Position numbers and translations under genes: made by a program. Of a stretch of DNA of 64,000 bases, positions 32,082 through 41,257 are shown piece by piece. Each line of letters opens with the position of its first letter. Position 1 is the first letter of the stretch. The stretch comes from Streptomyces griseoflavus (GTDB taxonomy: Bacteria > Actinomycetota > Actinomycetes > Streptomycetales > Streptomycetaceae), in assembly GCF_014649995.1 (NCBI RefSeq), contig NZ_BMUC01000007.1:172784-236783 (forward strand), in the 5' to 3' direction. The notes beneath the pieces were generated by a model that was given only the letters and a program-made list of their open reading frames with translations, did not search any database and was not told the DNA's origin.

Positions 32082-34520
32082 GTGACGGGCAAGGACACGC
32101 ACGACGAGGCAGAGAACTCGGGACCCAGCGGCTACGCGGCGGCCCGGCTGCGCCTCCTCACCGAGGAGGCGCGGTCCGGGCCGCCGCGCCGTGCCGCTCT
32201 CGCGGACCTCACCGACACCTGGCTCGGCGGACTGTTCGCCGCGGGCGCCGGGGCCCCGCGCGGGGTCTCCCTGATCGCCGTCGGCGGCTACGGACGCGCG
32301 GAACTCTCCCCCCGCAGCGACCTCGACCTGCTCCTGCTGCACGACGGCGGCGCCCCGGAGGCGGTCGCCGCGCTCGCCGACCGCCTCTGGTACCCCGTCT
32401 GGGACCTCGGTCTCGACCTCGACCACTCCGTCCGCACCCCCGCGGAGGCCCGCAGGACCGCGGCCGAGGACCTCAAGGTGCAGCTCGGACTGCTGGACGC
32501 CCGGCACATCGCCGGTGACCTGGGCCTCACCACCGCCCTGCGCACCTCCGTACTCGCCGACTGGCGCAACCAGGCACCGAAACGCCTCCCCGCCCTGCGG
32601 GAGATGTGCGAGGAGCGCGCCGAACGAACGGGCGAACTGCAGTACCTCCTCGAACCCGACCTCAAGGAGGCCCGCGGCGGGCTCCGGGACGCCACGGCCC
32701 TGCGCGCGGTGGCCGCCTCCTGGCTCGCCGACGCCCCCCGCGAGGGCCTCGCCGAAGCCCGCCGCCGCCTCCTCGACGTACGGGACGCCCTGCACCTGAC
32801 CACCGGCCGCGCCACCGACCGCCTCGCCCTCCAGGAGCAGGACCAGGTCGCGGCCGGACTCGGGATGCTCGACGCGGACGCGCTGCTGCGGCAGGTCTAC
32901 GAGGCCGCACGGGTTATCGCCTACGCCACGGACGTCACCTGGCGCGAAGTGGGACGCGTCCTGCGTTCCCGCGCGGTACGGCCACGGCTGCGCGCCCTGA
33001 TGGGCGGAAAGCCCGGCCCCGAGCGCACCCCGCTCGCCGAGGGCGTCGTGGAACAGGACGGCGAGGTGGTACTCGCCCGCACCGCGCGCCCCGAACGCGA
33101 CCCCGTGCTCCCCCTGCGCGCGGCGGCCGCCGCCGCTCAGGCCGGACTGCCGCTCTCCCCGCACGCCGTACGGCGCATGGCGACCGGCGCCCGCCCCCTG
33201 CCCACGCCCTGGCCGGCGGAAGCGCGCGAACAGCTGGTGACCCTGCTCGGCTCCGGCCGGCCCACCGTGCAGGTCTGGGAGGCGCTGGAGGCGGAGGGCC
33301 TGGTCAACAGCATGCTCCCGGACTGGGAACGGGTCCGCTGCCGCCCCCAGCGCAACGCCGTCCACCTGTGGACCGTGGACCGGCACCTCATCGAGACCGC
33401 CGTACGCGCCTCCGAGTTCACCCGGCGCGTGCACCGGCCCGACCTGCTGCTGGTCGCGGCACTGCTGCACGACATCGGCAAGGGCCGGCCCGGCGACCAC
33501 TCGGTGGCCGGCGAGGTCATCGCCCAGGACGTGGCCGCCCGCATCGGCTTCGACCACCACGACGTCACCGTGATCGCCACCCTCGTACGCCACCACCTCC
33601 TGCTCGTCGAGACGGCCACCCGGCGCGACCTGGACGACCCGGCCACCGTGCGGGCGGTCGCCGAGGCCGTCGGCAGCCAGGGCACCCTGGAACTGCTGCA
33701 CGCCCTCACCGAGGCGGACGCCGTCGCCACCGGCCCGGCGGCCTGGTCGTCCTGGCGTGCCGCGCTCGTCGCCGACCTGGTCGGGCGGGTCTCCGCCGTC
33801 CTCTCCGGGAACGTCCCGGCCGACCCCGCGCAGGCGGAGCCCACCGCGGAACACGAGCGCCTCGCCCTGGAGGCCGTCGCCACGGCCGCGCCCGTGCTCT
33901 CCCTGCGGGCGCAGACCGAACCGCCCGCCGAGCCCGCCGGCGACCCCGAGCCACTGGGCGTGGAACTGCTCATCGCCGTACCCGATCAGGCGGGTGTGCT
34001 GCCCGCGGTGGCCGGCGTGCTCGCCGTGCACCGGCTCACCGTACGGACCGCGGAACTGCGGGCCCTGGACCTCCCCGACGGGGTCGACGGCTCGGTGCTG
34101 CTGCTGGCCTGGCGGGTCGCCGCCGAATACGGCTCCCTGCCCCAGGCCACCCGGCTCCGCGCCGACCTCGTCCGCGCCCTCGACGGCAGCCTCGACATCG
34201 CCGCCCGCCTCGCCGAACGGGACGCCGCCCACCCCCGTCGCCGGGGCGTGGTCGCGCCCCCGGCACGCGTGACGGTCGCCCCGGCCGCGTCCCGCCACGC
34301 CACGGTGATCGAGGTCCGGGCCCAGGACGCGCCGGGACTGCTGTTCCGCATCGGGCGCGCCCTGGAGGACGCGGCCGTATGCGTGCGCAGCGCCCACGCG
34401 AGCACCCTGGGCGCCAACGCGGTGGACGCCTTCTACGTCACGGACCCCGAGGGCACCCCCCTGCCCGCCGAGGAGGCCGTGGCGGTGGCCCGCAAACTGG
34501 AGGAGACGCTACGTGGGTGA
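32082..34520 (+). CDS. glnD: PII nucleotidyltransferase/adenylyl-removing enzyme GlnD
   Basis: Bifunctional modifier of GlnK. The nucleotidyltransferase domain has AVGGYGRAELSPRSDLDLLLL (about residues 65-85), the GlnE-like linker follows, the HD hydrolase domain has LLVAALLHDIGKGRPGDHS (about 455-475), and two ACT glutamine-sensing domains lie at about 625-700 and 741-812 (VEVRAQDAPGLLFRIGRAL). It has 812 residues. GTG start with GGAG ten bases upstream. Family knowledge: in Streptomyces the modification is adenylylation. Confidence 0.94.
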   Translation: MTGKDTHDEAENSGPSGYAAARLRLLTEEARSGPPRRAALADLTDTWLGGLFAAGAGAPRGVSLIAVGGYGRAELSPRSDLDLLLLHDGGAPEAVAALADRLWYPVWDLGLDLDHSVRTPAEARRTAAEDLKVQLGLLDARHIAGDLGLTTALRTSVLADWRNQAPKRLPALREMCEERAERTGELQYLLEPDLKEARGGLRDATALRAVAASWLADAPREGLAEARRRLLDVRDALHLTTGRATDRLALQEQDQVAAGLGMLDADALLRQVYEAARVIAYATDVTWREVGRVLRSRAVRPRLRALMGGKPGPERTPLAEGVVEQDGEVVLARTARPERDPVLPLRAAAAAAQAGLPLSPHAVRRMATGARPLPTPWPAEAREQLVTLLGSGRPTVQVWEALEAEGLVNSMLPDWERVRCRPQRNAVHLWTVDRHLIETAVRASEFTRRVHRPDLLLVAALLHDIGKGRPGDHSVAGEVIAQDVAARIGFDHHDVTVIATLVRHHLLLVETATRRDLDDPATVRAVAEAVGSQGTLELLHALTEADAVATGPAAWSSWRAALVADLVGRVSAVLSGNVPADPAQAEPTAEHERLALEAVATAAPVLSLRAQTEPPAEPAGDPEPLGVELLIAVPDQAGVLPAVAGVLAVHRLTVRTAELRALDLPDGVDGSVLLLAWRVAAEYGSLPQATRLRADLVRALDGSLDIAARLAERDAAHPRRRGVVAPPARVTVAPAASRHATVIEVRAQDAPGLLFRIGRALEDAAVCVRSAHASTLGANAVDAFYVTDPEGTPLPAEEAVAVARKLEETLRG

Positions 34521-34603
34521 GGACACTCCGGCGTGCCCTCGCGCCGGGATACCCTGGAGGGCGATTCCCCAGCCCGTCTCCGACTCCGAGGACCGACACC
34601 GCC

Positions 34604-36154
34604 GTGTTCGACACTCTTTCCGATCGCCTTTCAGCGACCTTCAAGAACTTGCGCGGCAAGGGGCGCCTGAGCGAAGCGGACATCGACGCCACGGCGCGTG
34701 AGATCCGCATCGCTCTCCTCGAAGCGGATGTGGCCCTGCCGGTCGTCCGCGCGTTCATCAAGAACGTCAAGGAACGCTCGCTCGGGGCCGAGGTCTCCAA
34801 GGCGCTGAACCCCGCCCAGCAGGTGCTCAAGATCGTGAACGACGAGCTCGTCACGATCCTGGGCGGCGAGACCCGCCGTCTGCGCTTCGCCAAGCAGCCC
34901 CCGACCGTGATCATGCTGGCCGGTCTGCAGGGTGCGGGCAAGACCACCCTCGCGGGCAAGCTCGGCCGCTGGCTGAAGGAGCAGGGCCACTCGCCCGTGC
35001 TCGTCGCCGCCGACCTCCAGCGCCCCAACGCCGTCAACCAGCTGAGCGTCGTCGCCGAGCGCGCCGGCGTGGCCGTCTACGCGCCCGAGCCGGGCAACGG
35101 TGTGGGCGACCCGGTCAAGGTCGCCAAGGACTCCATCGAGTTCGCGAGGACCAAGGTCCACGACATCGTGATCGTGGACACCGCCGGCCGCCTGGGCATC
35201 GACCAGGAGATGATGCAGCAGGCCGCGGACATCCGCGACGCCGTCAGCCCCGACGAGATCCTGTTCGTCGTCGACGCGATGATCGGTCAGGACGCGGTCA
35301 ACACCGCGGAGGCCTTCCGTGACGGCGTCGGCTTCGACGGCGTGGTGCTCTCCAAGCTCGACGGCGACGCCCGCGGCGGTGCGGCCCTGTCGATCCGCCA
35401 GGTCACCGGCAAGCCGATCATGTTCGCCTCCAACGGCGAGAAGCTCGACGACTTCGACGCCTTCCACCCCGACCGGATGGCTTCCCGCATCCTCGACATG
35501 GGTGACCTGCTCACCCTGATCGAGCAGGCGGAGAAGACGTTCAGCCAGGAAGAGGCCGAGAAGATGGCCTCCAAGCTGGCGTCCAAGAAGGGCCAGGACT
35601 TCACCCTGGACGACTTCCTGGCCCAGATGGAGCAGGTCCGCAAGATGGGTAGCATCTCCAAGCTGCTCGGCATGCTGCCCGGCATGGGCCAGATCAAGGA
35701 CCAGATCAACAACCTGGACGAGCGGGACGTCGACCGCACCGCCGCGATCATCAAGTCGATGACCCCGGCCGAGCGCCAGGAGCCGACGATCATCAACGGC
35801 TCGCGCCGCGCCCGTATCGCCAAGGGTTCGGGTGTCGAGGTCAGCGCGGTGAAGAACCTCGTCGAGCGGTTCTTCGAGGCCCGCAAGATGATGTCCCGCA
35901 TGGCGCAGGGCGGCGGCATGCCGGGGATGCCCGGGATGCCGGGCATGGGCGGCGGTCCGGGCCGGACGAAGAAGAAGCAGAAGCAGGCCAAGGGCAAGCA
36001 GCGCTCCGGCAACCCGATGAAGCGCAAGCAGCAGGAGCAGGAGGAGGCCGCGCGCCGCGCCGCCGCCGCGGAGGGCGGCGGCGCCTTCGGCCTGCCGCAG
36101 CAGGCCGGCAAGGACTTCGAGCTGCCCGACGAGTTCAAGAAGTTCATGGGCTGA
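34604..36154 (+). CDS. ffh: signal recognition particle GTPase Ffh
   Basis: Binds signal sequences and 4.5S RNA and pairs with FtsY. N domain residues 1-90; G1 GLQGAGKTTLAGKLGRWLKE (about residue 106), DTAGRLGID (G3, about 191), SKLDGDARGGAALS (G4, about 249). The M domain from about 330 includes GSISKLLGMLPGMG and RARIAKGSGVEVSAVK, and a Met/Gly-rich stretch (GMPGMPGMPGMG) followed by a basic Gln/Ala tail. It has 516 residues. The GTG at 34604 has GAGGA 11 bases upstream. It ends at a strong hairpin. Confidence 0.96.
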   Translation: MFDTLSDRLSATFKNLRGKGRLSEADIDATAREIRIALLEADVALPVVRAFIKNVKERSLGAEVSKALNPAQQVLKIVNDELVTILGGETRRLRFAKQPPTVIMLAGLQGAGKTTLAGKLGRWLKEQGHSPVLVAADLQRPNAVNQLSVVAERAGVAVYAPEPGNGVGDPVKVAKDSIEFARTKVHDIVIVDTAGRLGIDQEMMQQAADIRDAVSPDEILFVVDAMIGQDAVNTAEAFRDGVGFDGVVLSKLDGDARGGAALSIRQVTGKPIMFASNGEKLDDFDAFHPDRMASRILDMGDLLTLIEQAEKTFSQEEAEKMASKLASKKGQDFTLDDFLAQMEQVRKMGSISKLLGMLPGMGQIKDQINNLDERDVDRTAAIIKSMTPAERQEPTIINGSRRARIAKGSGVEVSAVKNLVERFFEARKMMSRMAQGGGMPGMPGMPGMGGGPGRTKKKQKQAKGKQRSGNPMKRKQQEQEEAARRAAAAEGGGAFGLPQQAGKDFELPDEFKKFMG

Positions 36155-36167
36155 GGCCCTCGTCGAG

Positions 36168-36207
36168 ACCACTGGGGCGTCCCTCGCCGGAGGGGCGCCC
36201 CAGTGGT
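36168..36207. terminator. ffh terminator
   Basis: A perfect 12-bp stem (36168-36179 with 36196-36207, ACCACTGGGGCG) with inner pairing of CCCTC and GAGGG. The convergent methyltransferase gene ends at 36212, so it may act in both directions. Confidence 0.85.
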
Positions 36208-36211
36208 GTTC

Positions 36212-37069
36212 TCAGGGAACGCGCGCGACGAGGTAGCGGAACACGTTCGGCATCCACACGGTCCCGTCCGGCCGCTGGTACGGGTGCAGGGCCTCGGCCA
36301 GTTCCTTGTCGACCTGCTCACGGTCCGTGGCGGCGATCGCCGGATCGAACAGCCCGGTCGACTTCAGGCCCCGTACCGCGCTGTCCGCGTCGGCGTAACC
36401 GAACGGGCAGGCCACCCGGCCCGAGCCGTCGGGCCGCAGCCCCGCCCGCTCGGCGACCCGCTCCAGGTCGTCACGGCCGGTGGGGCGCCAGCCGCCCGTG
36501 CCGGGCGGCGGCTCCGCCGGCTCGGTGGCCACCCTGAGCACGGAGGCCGTGGCGCACCGTTCGGGCGGGCCCCAGCCGGCCAGCACCACGGCCGCTCCGC
36601 GTGCGGTGAGCGGCACCGCCTCGGCGAGCAGCCCGGCCAGCCCCTCCGCGTCCCCCGCGAGACAGCCGATCGGCTCGAAGGCGGTCACCACGGTGTACGC
36701 GGGCGCGTCGGCCCGGGCGGCGTCCGCCGGTGAGCCGTGCACCACGCGGGGCTCCGCACGGGCGGTCCGCGTGGCCCCGCCGTCGGGCAGCAGCCGCTCC
36801 CGGGCGAGGGCGAGCCGGTCCTCGCAGGTGTCGACGCCGGCGACCGAGGCGCCGCGCGAGGCCGCCAGGAGCAGGGCCAGTCCGGAGCCGCAGCCGAGAC
36901 CTAGAAGCCGTGTCGCGGGACCCACGTCCAGTCGCTCGTAGACCGCCTCGTAGAGCGGTACGAGCATCCGCTCCTGGATCTCGGACCAGTCACGCGCGCG
37001 TGCGCGCCGGTCCACACGGGGGGCGGCCCCCGCGTGGGTCAGGTGCTGCCGCACGAGCGTAGGTGTCAT
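36212..37069 (-). CDS. SAM-dependent methyltransferase (class I)
   Basis: A 285-residue protein with a Rossmann SAM site: LLGLGCGSGLALLLAASRGA (motif I, about residue 60), GVDTCEDRLALARERL (motif II) and AYTVVTAFEPIGCLAG (motif IV region). The C-terminal part (RPDGTVWMPNVFRYLVARVP) is conserved in streptomycetes. The substrate cannot be read from the sequence. The ATG at 37069 is preferred; a TTG five codons upstream is possible. It converges on ffh. A small-molecule or polyketide-type methyltransferase is possible, but no biosynthetic cluster is here. Confidence 0.82.
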   Translation of the reverse strand: MTPTLVRQHLTHAGAAPRVDRRARARDWSEIQERMLVPLYEAVYERLDVGPATRLLGLGCGSGLALLLAASRGASVAGVDTCEDRLALARERLLPDGGATRTARAEPRVVHGSPADAARADAPAYTVVTAFEPIGCLAGDAEGLAGLLAEAVPLTARGAAVVLAGWGPPERCATASVLRVATEPAEPPPGTGGWRPTGRDDLERVAERAGLRPDGSGRVACPFGYADADSAVRGLKSTGLFDPAIAATDREQVDKELAEALHPYQRPDGTVWMPNVFRYLVARVP

Positions 37070-37616
37070 AGGTAAGCGCCCCAATCAGCCGAGAGTTGCC
37101 GCAGTGCCCGTCCCTGGCCCCCGTGCGTGCGCCCGCACACCCCCCGTATGCCAGGAAACTCCGCCCTCGACGTGTCGTCCAGTGGAATGCGGCGGCGGCT
37201 TGGCAGTCGCTCGTGCCAGTGGCAAGAATTCACATTCCGGTAATCCGGGGTCGTACGGTCCGCCAGGGCGAAGGCACCGGGGCGCCCGGTTCCGGCCACG
37301 GCCGGCGGGCCGGTACGGCACCGGGACGGGGGTGGTGCGCGGTACCGGTGGGGGACCGGGTAACGTCGCGGTCGTGGCGTCCCGGGTGAGCCGGGCGCCG
37401 GGCCGGCGGAAGAGCGGCCGAATAGCCCCTTGCGCGTCCGGGAACCCCACGCGCACCGGTCCCGAGGACCGCTTGCATGCGGGGGCGTACGTCAGCCTAC
37501 GCACCACCTTGAGGTGAGCTGTGAGGCTTCTCCGCAGATCAGCGCACCCGCCCTCGTCAGGACGCATCAGCGGCAACTGACGGGTACGTGCAAATTATTT
37601 GGGATGCCCCGGAATC
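37070..37616. other. 547-base region without a supported gene
   Basis: Open frames on both strands have no start signal or recognisable product. Base composition is locally mixed, with A+T-rich patches (CAAGAATTCACATTCCGG near 37225 and GCAAATTATTTGGG near 37590), unlike coding DNA here. It probably contains the methyltransferase promoter. Confidence 0.5.
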
Positions 37617-37642
37617 GGAACACTGAGGTACCCGCGCTCGTT
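37617..37642 (+). promoter_or_regulatory. candidate ECF-sigma promoter (SigR/SigE-like) for the SprT-like gene
   Basis: GGAAC (37617-37621), 18 bases, GTT (37640-37642). This resembles the SigR consensus GGAAT-n18/19-GTT. The start codon GTG is eight bases after the GTT, implying a leaderless stress-inducible transcript. Confidence 0.5.
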
Positions 37643-37650
37643 GTCATTAC

Positions 37651-38247
37651 GTGAGCACGACACAGACACCACCTGTTCTCGCCGCAGAACTGGCGCAGGC
37701 GTGGGCCGACATTCAGCGGTACCACCCCGAGCTGCCCGATCTTGCCGCGCCCGAGTCCCTGATCGGGGAGTCGTCGTCCGCCTGCGGTCACGAGCTCTCC
37801 TTCGAGCGACTGCTGCACGAGGCAGTCCACGGCGTCGCCGCCGCACGCGGCGTCCGCGACACATCCCGAGCAGGCCGCTACCACAACCGCAGATTCCTCG
37901 CGATCGCCGAGGAGCTGGGCCTGGACCACCCCGAGGAGCCGCATCCCAGCAGCGGCTTCTCCCTGGTCACGCTCACTCCCGAGGCGAAGCGCCGCTACCG
38001 TCCGACGACGGAACGCCTGCACCGTGCGCTGAAGGCGCACACCGCGGCGACCGCGGGCGACACCGCCCGCAGCTTCCGCGGCCCGGCCGCACGGCACGGC
38101 TCCTCCGGGGGCGGCGTGCGCGTCAAGGCCGTCTGCGACTGCGGTCGCAACGTCCGCGTCGTCCCCTCGGTCCTGGCCCAGGCCCCCATCGTCTGCGGCG
38201 GCTGCGGCAAGCCCTTCCGGATCCCGGAAGTGGCAGCGGCGAGCTGA
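37651..38247 (+). CDS. SprT-like zinc metalloprotease-fold protein
   Basis: A 198-residue protein. FERLLHEAVHGVAAARG (about residues 50-67) contains HEAVH, the HExxH zinc motif of SprT/Spartan-like proteases, which in eukaryotes degrade DNA-protein crosslinks. The third zinc ligand is not obvious; YHNRRFLAIAEELGL follows. The C-terminus is a zinc ribbon with CDCG and CGGCG pairs (about 163-190). GTG start with no ribosome binding site, directly after an ECF-like promoter. Proteolysis of damaged proteins is inference; the bacterial family is poorly studied. Confidence 0.8.
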   Translation: MSTTQTPPVLAAELAQAWADIQRYHPELPDLAAPESLIGESSSACGHELSFERLLHEAVHGVAAARGVRDTSRAGRYHNRRFLAIAEELGLDHPEEPHPSSGFSLVTLTPEAKRRYRPTTERLHRALKAHTAATAGDTARSFRGPAARHGSSGGGVRVKAVCDCGRNVRVVPSVLAQAPIVCGGCGKPFRIPEVAAAS

Positions 38248-38591
38248 GTCCCCGGCACCTCGTGGGTGCCGGGGCCGGACCGCCGCTGCCCCGTCCGGCC
38301 CTTCTTCGCGACCGTGTCCGTCCGCGCCGCCCCACCGGCGCGGGCGGCCGTTCGCCGGGCATCCGCCGTACGGTCACCCGACGCCGGATGCCCCTGCGGG
38401 CTGCCCGCGCACAGGCCCCCCGCGGTCCGGCACGCTCCCCGGGGTGTGGCACAATGGCTAGCTGTACTCGACAGTCGCACAGGACCCCTCTCTCCTCCGG
38501 CTGACGCGTCCATCGGGCACTCGGGTACCGCAACCCCACGCGGCAGATTCCGCCGTGCCCAACCACGTCAAAATCAGGAGAACCCACTCCC
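38248..38591. other. intergenic region upstream of rpsP
   Basis: No gene seen. CACAAT at 38450-38455 is a -10-like box, giving a leader of about 130 nt before rpsP. There is no tRNA or T-box structure. AGGAG at 38575-38579 is the rpsP ribosome binding site. Confidence 0.45.
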
Positions 38592-39020
38592 GTGGCAGTC
38601 AAGATCAAGCTGAAGCGTCTGGGCAAGATCCGTTCGCCTCACTACCGCATCGTCGTCGCCGACTCCCGTACCCGCCGTGACGGCCGGGCCATCGAGGAGA
38701 TCGGCAAGTACCACCCGACGTACAACCCGTCGGTCATCGAGGTCGACGGCGAGCGCGTGGCGTACTGGCTCGGCGTCGGCGCCCAGCCGACCGAGCCCGT
38801 CCTCGCCATCCTGAAGAAGACCGGCGACTGGCAGAAGTTCAAGGGCGAGCCCGCCCCCGCTCCGCTGCTCCAGCAGGCCGAGAAGCCCGCCCGTCCGACG
38901 TTCGAGGCGATCGGCGGCGACGACGAGGGCAAGGGTGAGGCGATCACCCAGAAGAAGAAGGCTGAGAAGAAGGACGAGGCCGCTGCTGCGTCCTCTGCGT
39001 CTGCGTCGACCGAGGCCTGA
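38592..39020 (+). CDS. rpsP: 30S ribosomal protein S16
   Basis: A 142-residue small-subunit protein. [20 protein letters not shown] is the S16 N-terminal signature and [16 protein letters not shown] follows. The C-terminal 55 residues are an Ala/Lys/Glu extension ([20 protein letters not shown]) typical of actinobacteria. GTG start with AGGAG 12 bases upstream. First gene of rpsP-khpA-rimM-trmD. Confidence 0.96.
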   Translation: MAVKIKLKRLGKIRSPHYRIVVADSRTRRDGRAIEEIGKYHPTYNPSVIEVDGERVAYWLGVGAQPTEPVLAILKKTGDWQKFKGEPAPAPLLQQAEKPARPTFEAIGGDDEGKGEAITQKKKAEKKDEAAAASSASASTEA

Positions 39021-39022
39021 GC

Positions 39023-39262
39023 ATGCTCGAGGAGGCTCTCGAGCACCTCGTGAAGGGCATCGTCGACAACCCTGACGATGTGCAGGTCGCCTCACGCAAC
39101 CTGCGGCGCGGGCGTGTGCTCGAGGTCCGGGTCCACCCGGACGACCTCGGCAAGGTGATCGGCCGCAACGGCCGCACCGCACGCGCCCTGCGCACCGTCG
39201 TGGGCGCCATCGGCGGCCGCGGTGTCCGTGTCGACCTCGTCGACGTGGACCACGTCCGCTGA
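39023..39262 (+). CDS. khpA: KH-domain RNA-binding protein KhpA
   Basis: A 79-residue single KH domain. [20 protein letters not shown] carries the GxxG-type loop (GRNG). It begins [20 protein letters not shown], standard for the rpsP-linked family. It starts two bases after rpsP. Homologues bind small RNAs and rRNA and pair with KhpB, which is not in the window. Confidence 0.93.
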   Translation: MLEEALEHLVKGIVDNPDDVQVASRNLRRGRVLEVRVHPDDLGKVIGRNGRTARALRTVVGAIGGRGVRVDLVDVDHVR

Positions 39263-39344
39263 CGCCAAAGCAGCACCGGCTCGGGCCGGGGAAGGCCACT
39301 GGGCCGTCCCCGGCCCGCAGTCGTATGACAGGAGATCAAGCACA

Positions 39345-39896
39345 GTGCAGCTGGTAGTCGCTCGCATCGGCCGCGCCCACGGCATCAAGGGCGAGGTGAC
39401 CGTCGAGGTCCGCACCGACGAACCGGAGCTGAGGCTCGGCCCCGGCGCCGTCCTGACCACGGACCCCGCCTCCGTGGGACCGCTCACCATCGAGACCGGC
39501 CGTGTGCACAGCGGCCGCCTCCTGCTGCGCTTCGAGGGCGTGCGCGACCGCAGCGGCGCCGAAGCGCTGCGCAACACCCTGCTGATCGCCGACGTGGACC
39601 CCGACGAGCGGCCCGAGGGCGACGACGAGTACTACGACCACCAGCTGATCGACCTGGACGTCGTCACGAAGGACGGTGCGGAGGTCGGCCGGATCACCGA
39701 GATCTCGCACCTGCCCAGCCAGGACCTCTTCGTGATCGAGCGTCCCGACGGCACCGAGGTCTACGTGCCGTTCGTCGAGGAGATCGTCACCGAGATCGAC
39801 CTGGAGGAGCAGCGCGCGGTCATCGACCCGCCGCCCGGCCTGATCGACGACCGGGCCGAGATCGCCTCGTCCCGGGACGCCGGAGACGAGGCGTGA
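39345..39896 (+). CDS. rimM: ribosome maturation factor RimM
   Basis: Assembly factor for the 30S head that binds S19. [20 protein letters not shown] is the N-terminal signature, and [20 protein letters not shown] begins the PRC-barrel domain (about residues 93-160). It has 183 residues. The GTG at 39345 follows GGAGA at nine bases. The stop TGA overlaps the trmD start. Confidence 0.95.
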   Translation: MQLVVARIGRAHGIKGEVTVEVRTDEPELRLGPGAVLTTDPASVGPLTIETGRVHSGRLLLRFEGVRDRSGAEALRNTLLIADVDPDERPEGDDEYYDHQLIDLDVVTKDGAEVGRITEISHLPSQDLFVIERPDGTEVYVPFVEEIVTEIDLEEQRAVIDPPPGLIDDRAEIASSRDAGDEA

Positions 39897-40729
39897 TGCG
39901 GCTCGACGTCGTCACGATCTTCCCCGAGTACCTGGAACCGCTGAACGTCTCCCTCGTCGGCAAGGCCCGCGCGCGCGGTGTGCTCGACGTGCACGTGCAC
40001 GACCTGCGCGACTGGACCCACGACCGTCACCACACCGTCGACGACACCCCGTACGGCGGCGGCCCCGGCATGGTCATGAAGACCGAGCCGTGGGGAGACG
40101 CCCTCGACTCCGTCCTCGCGGACGGCTACGAGCGCGGCTCCGGTGAGCCGGCCCTGATCGTCCCCACCCCCAGCGGCCGACCCTTCACCCAGGAACTCGC
40201 CGTCCACCTCTCCGAGCGCCCGTGGCTGATCTTCACCCCGGCCCGCTACGAGGGCATCGACCGCCGTGTCGTCGACGAGTACGCGACCAGGATGCCCGTC
40301 CACGAGGTGTCCATCGGCGACTACGTCCTGGCCGGCGGCGAGGCGGCGGTCCTCGTCGTCACCGAGGCCGTGGCCCGGCTGCTCCCCGGTGTCCTCGGCA
40401 ACGCCGAGTCGCACCGCGACGACTCCTTCGCGCCCGGCGCCATGGCGAGCCTGCTGGAGGGCCCCGTCCACACCAAGCCGCCGCTGTGGCGCGGGCGGGG
40501 CGTACCGGACGTGCTGCTCAGCGGCCACCACGGGAGGATCGCCCGCTGGCGGCGCGACGAGGCGCTGCGCCGCACCACCGCCCACCGGCCCGACCTCATC
40601 GAACGATCCGAGCCCGGGGCCTTCGACAAGAAGGACCGCGAGATGCTGTCCATCCTGGGCTGGGCACCGGACCCCGCGGGCGAGCCGTACGGCCGATTTT
40701 GGCGCAGGACCGACAGCATGGAACAATAG
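39896..40729 (+). CDS. trmD: tRNA (guanine37-N1)-methyltransferase
   Basis: SPOUT enzyme methylating G37 to prevent frameshifting. [35 protein letters not shown] and EVSIGDYVLAGGEAAVLVV (trefoil-knot SAM site) are the signatures. It has 277 residues with ATG at 39896, one base shared with the rimM stop; a GTG one codon earlier (39893) would also fit. Confidence 0.95.
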   Translation: MRLDVVTIFPEYLEPLNVSLVGKARARGVLDVHVHDLRDWTHDRHHTVDDTPYGGGPGMVMKTEPWGDALDSVLADGYERGSGEPALIVPTPSGRPFTQELAVHLSERPWLIFTPARYEGIDRRVVDEYATRMPVHEVSIGDYVLAGGEAAVLVVTEAVARLLPGVLGNAESHRDDSFAPGAMASLLEGPVHTKPPLWRGRGVPDVLLSGHHGRIARWRRDEALRRTTAHRPDLIERSEPGAFDKKDREMLSILGWAPDPAGEPYGRFWRRTDSMEQ

Positions 40730-40861
40730 GCGGCTGTTGTGCGTCGTCCGGCGTGCGCCCCTGCCGCAGGGGGACATGACGCCCGCCCGCACCGCGCCTC
40801 TGTGATCCGAAACCCTACGTGCCGTTGATGACCTGCGGCATCAGCGAAGAAAGCAGACGAA

Positions 40862-41212
40862 ATGTCTCACCTGCTCGACTCCGTCGACTCCGCGTCGCTG
40901 CGCAGCGACGTCCCGGCGTTCCGCCCCGGCGACACCGTCAACGTCCACGTGCGCGTCATCGAGGGCAACCGCTCCCGTGTGCAGCAGTTCAAGGGCGTGG
41001 TGATCCGCCGCCAGGGTGCCGGCGTCCGCGAGACCTTCACGGTCCGCAAGGTCTCCTTCTCCGTCGGCGTCGAGCGCACCTTCCCGGTGCACACCCCGAT
41101 CGTGGAGAAGATCGAGCTCGTCACCAAGGGTGACGTCCGCCGCGCCAAGCTGTACTACCTGCGCGAGCTGCGCGGCAAGGCGGCGAAGATCAAGGAGAAG
41201 CGCGAGAACTGA
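40862..41212 (+). CDS. rplS: 50S ribosomal protein L19
   Basis: A 116-residue protein at the subunit interface. [43 protein letters not shown] and [19 protein letters not shown] cover the whole family. The leader of about 130 bases from trmD has no clear hairpin. It precedes the sip cluster, as in other streptomycetes. Confidence 0.96.
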   Translation: MSHLLDSVDSASLRSDVPAFRPGDTVNVHVRVIEGNRSRVQQFKGVVIRRQGAGVRETFTVRKVSFSVGVERTFPVHTPIVEKIELVTKGDVRRAKLYYLRELRGKAAKIKEKREN

Positions 41213-41242
41213 GCGCTTTACCGGCGTCACATCGCGGCCGGA

Positions 41243-41248
41243 TAGCAT
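41243..41248 (+). promoter_or_regulatory. candidate sipW -10 box
   Basis: TAGCAT ends nine bases before the sipW ATG with no ribosome binding site, the leaderless arrangement seen at several genes in the window. The -35 is unclear. Confidence 0.4.
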
Positions 41249-41257
41249 CTGGCCCCG

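Noticed and set aside
36212-37069. part of a secondary-metabolite cluster because of the methyltransferase
   Set aside because: No synthase, carrier or tailoring genes are near; the neighbours are all housekeeping genes.
37085-37576. open frames in the 37.1-37.6 kb gap
   Set aside because: Arg/Pro-rich products, no start signals and A+T patches inside; not supported as genes.
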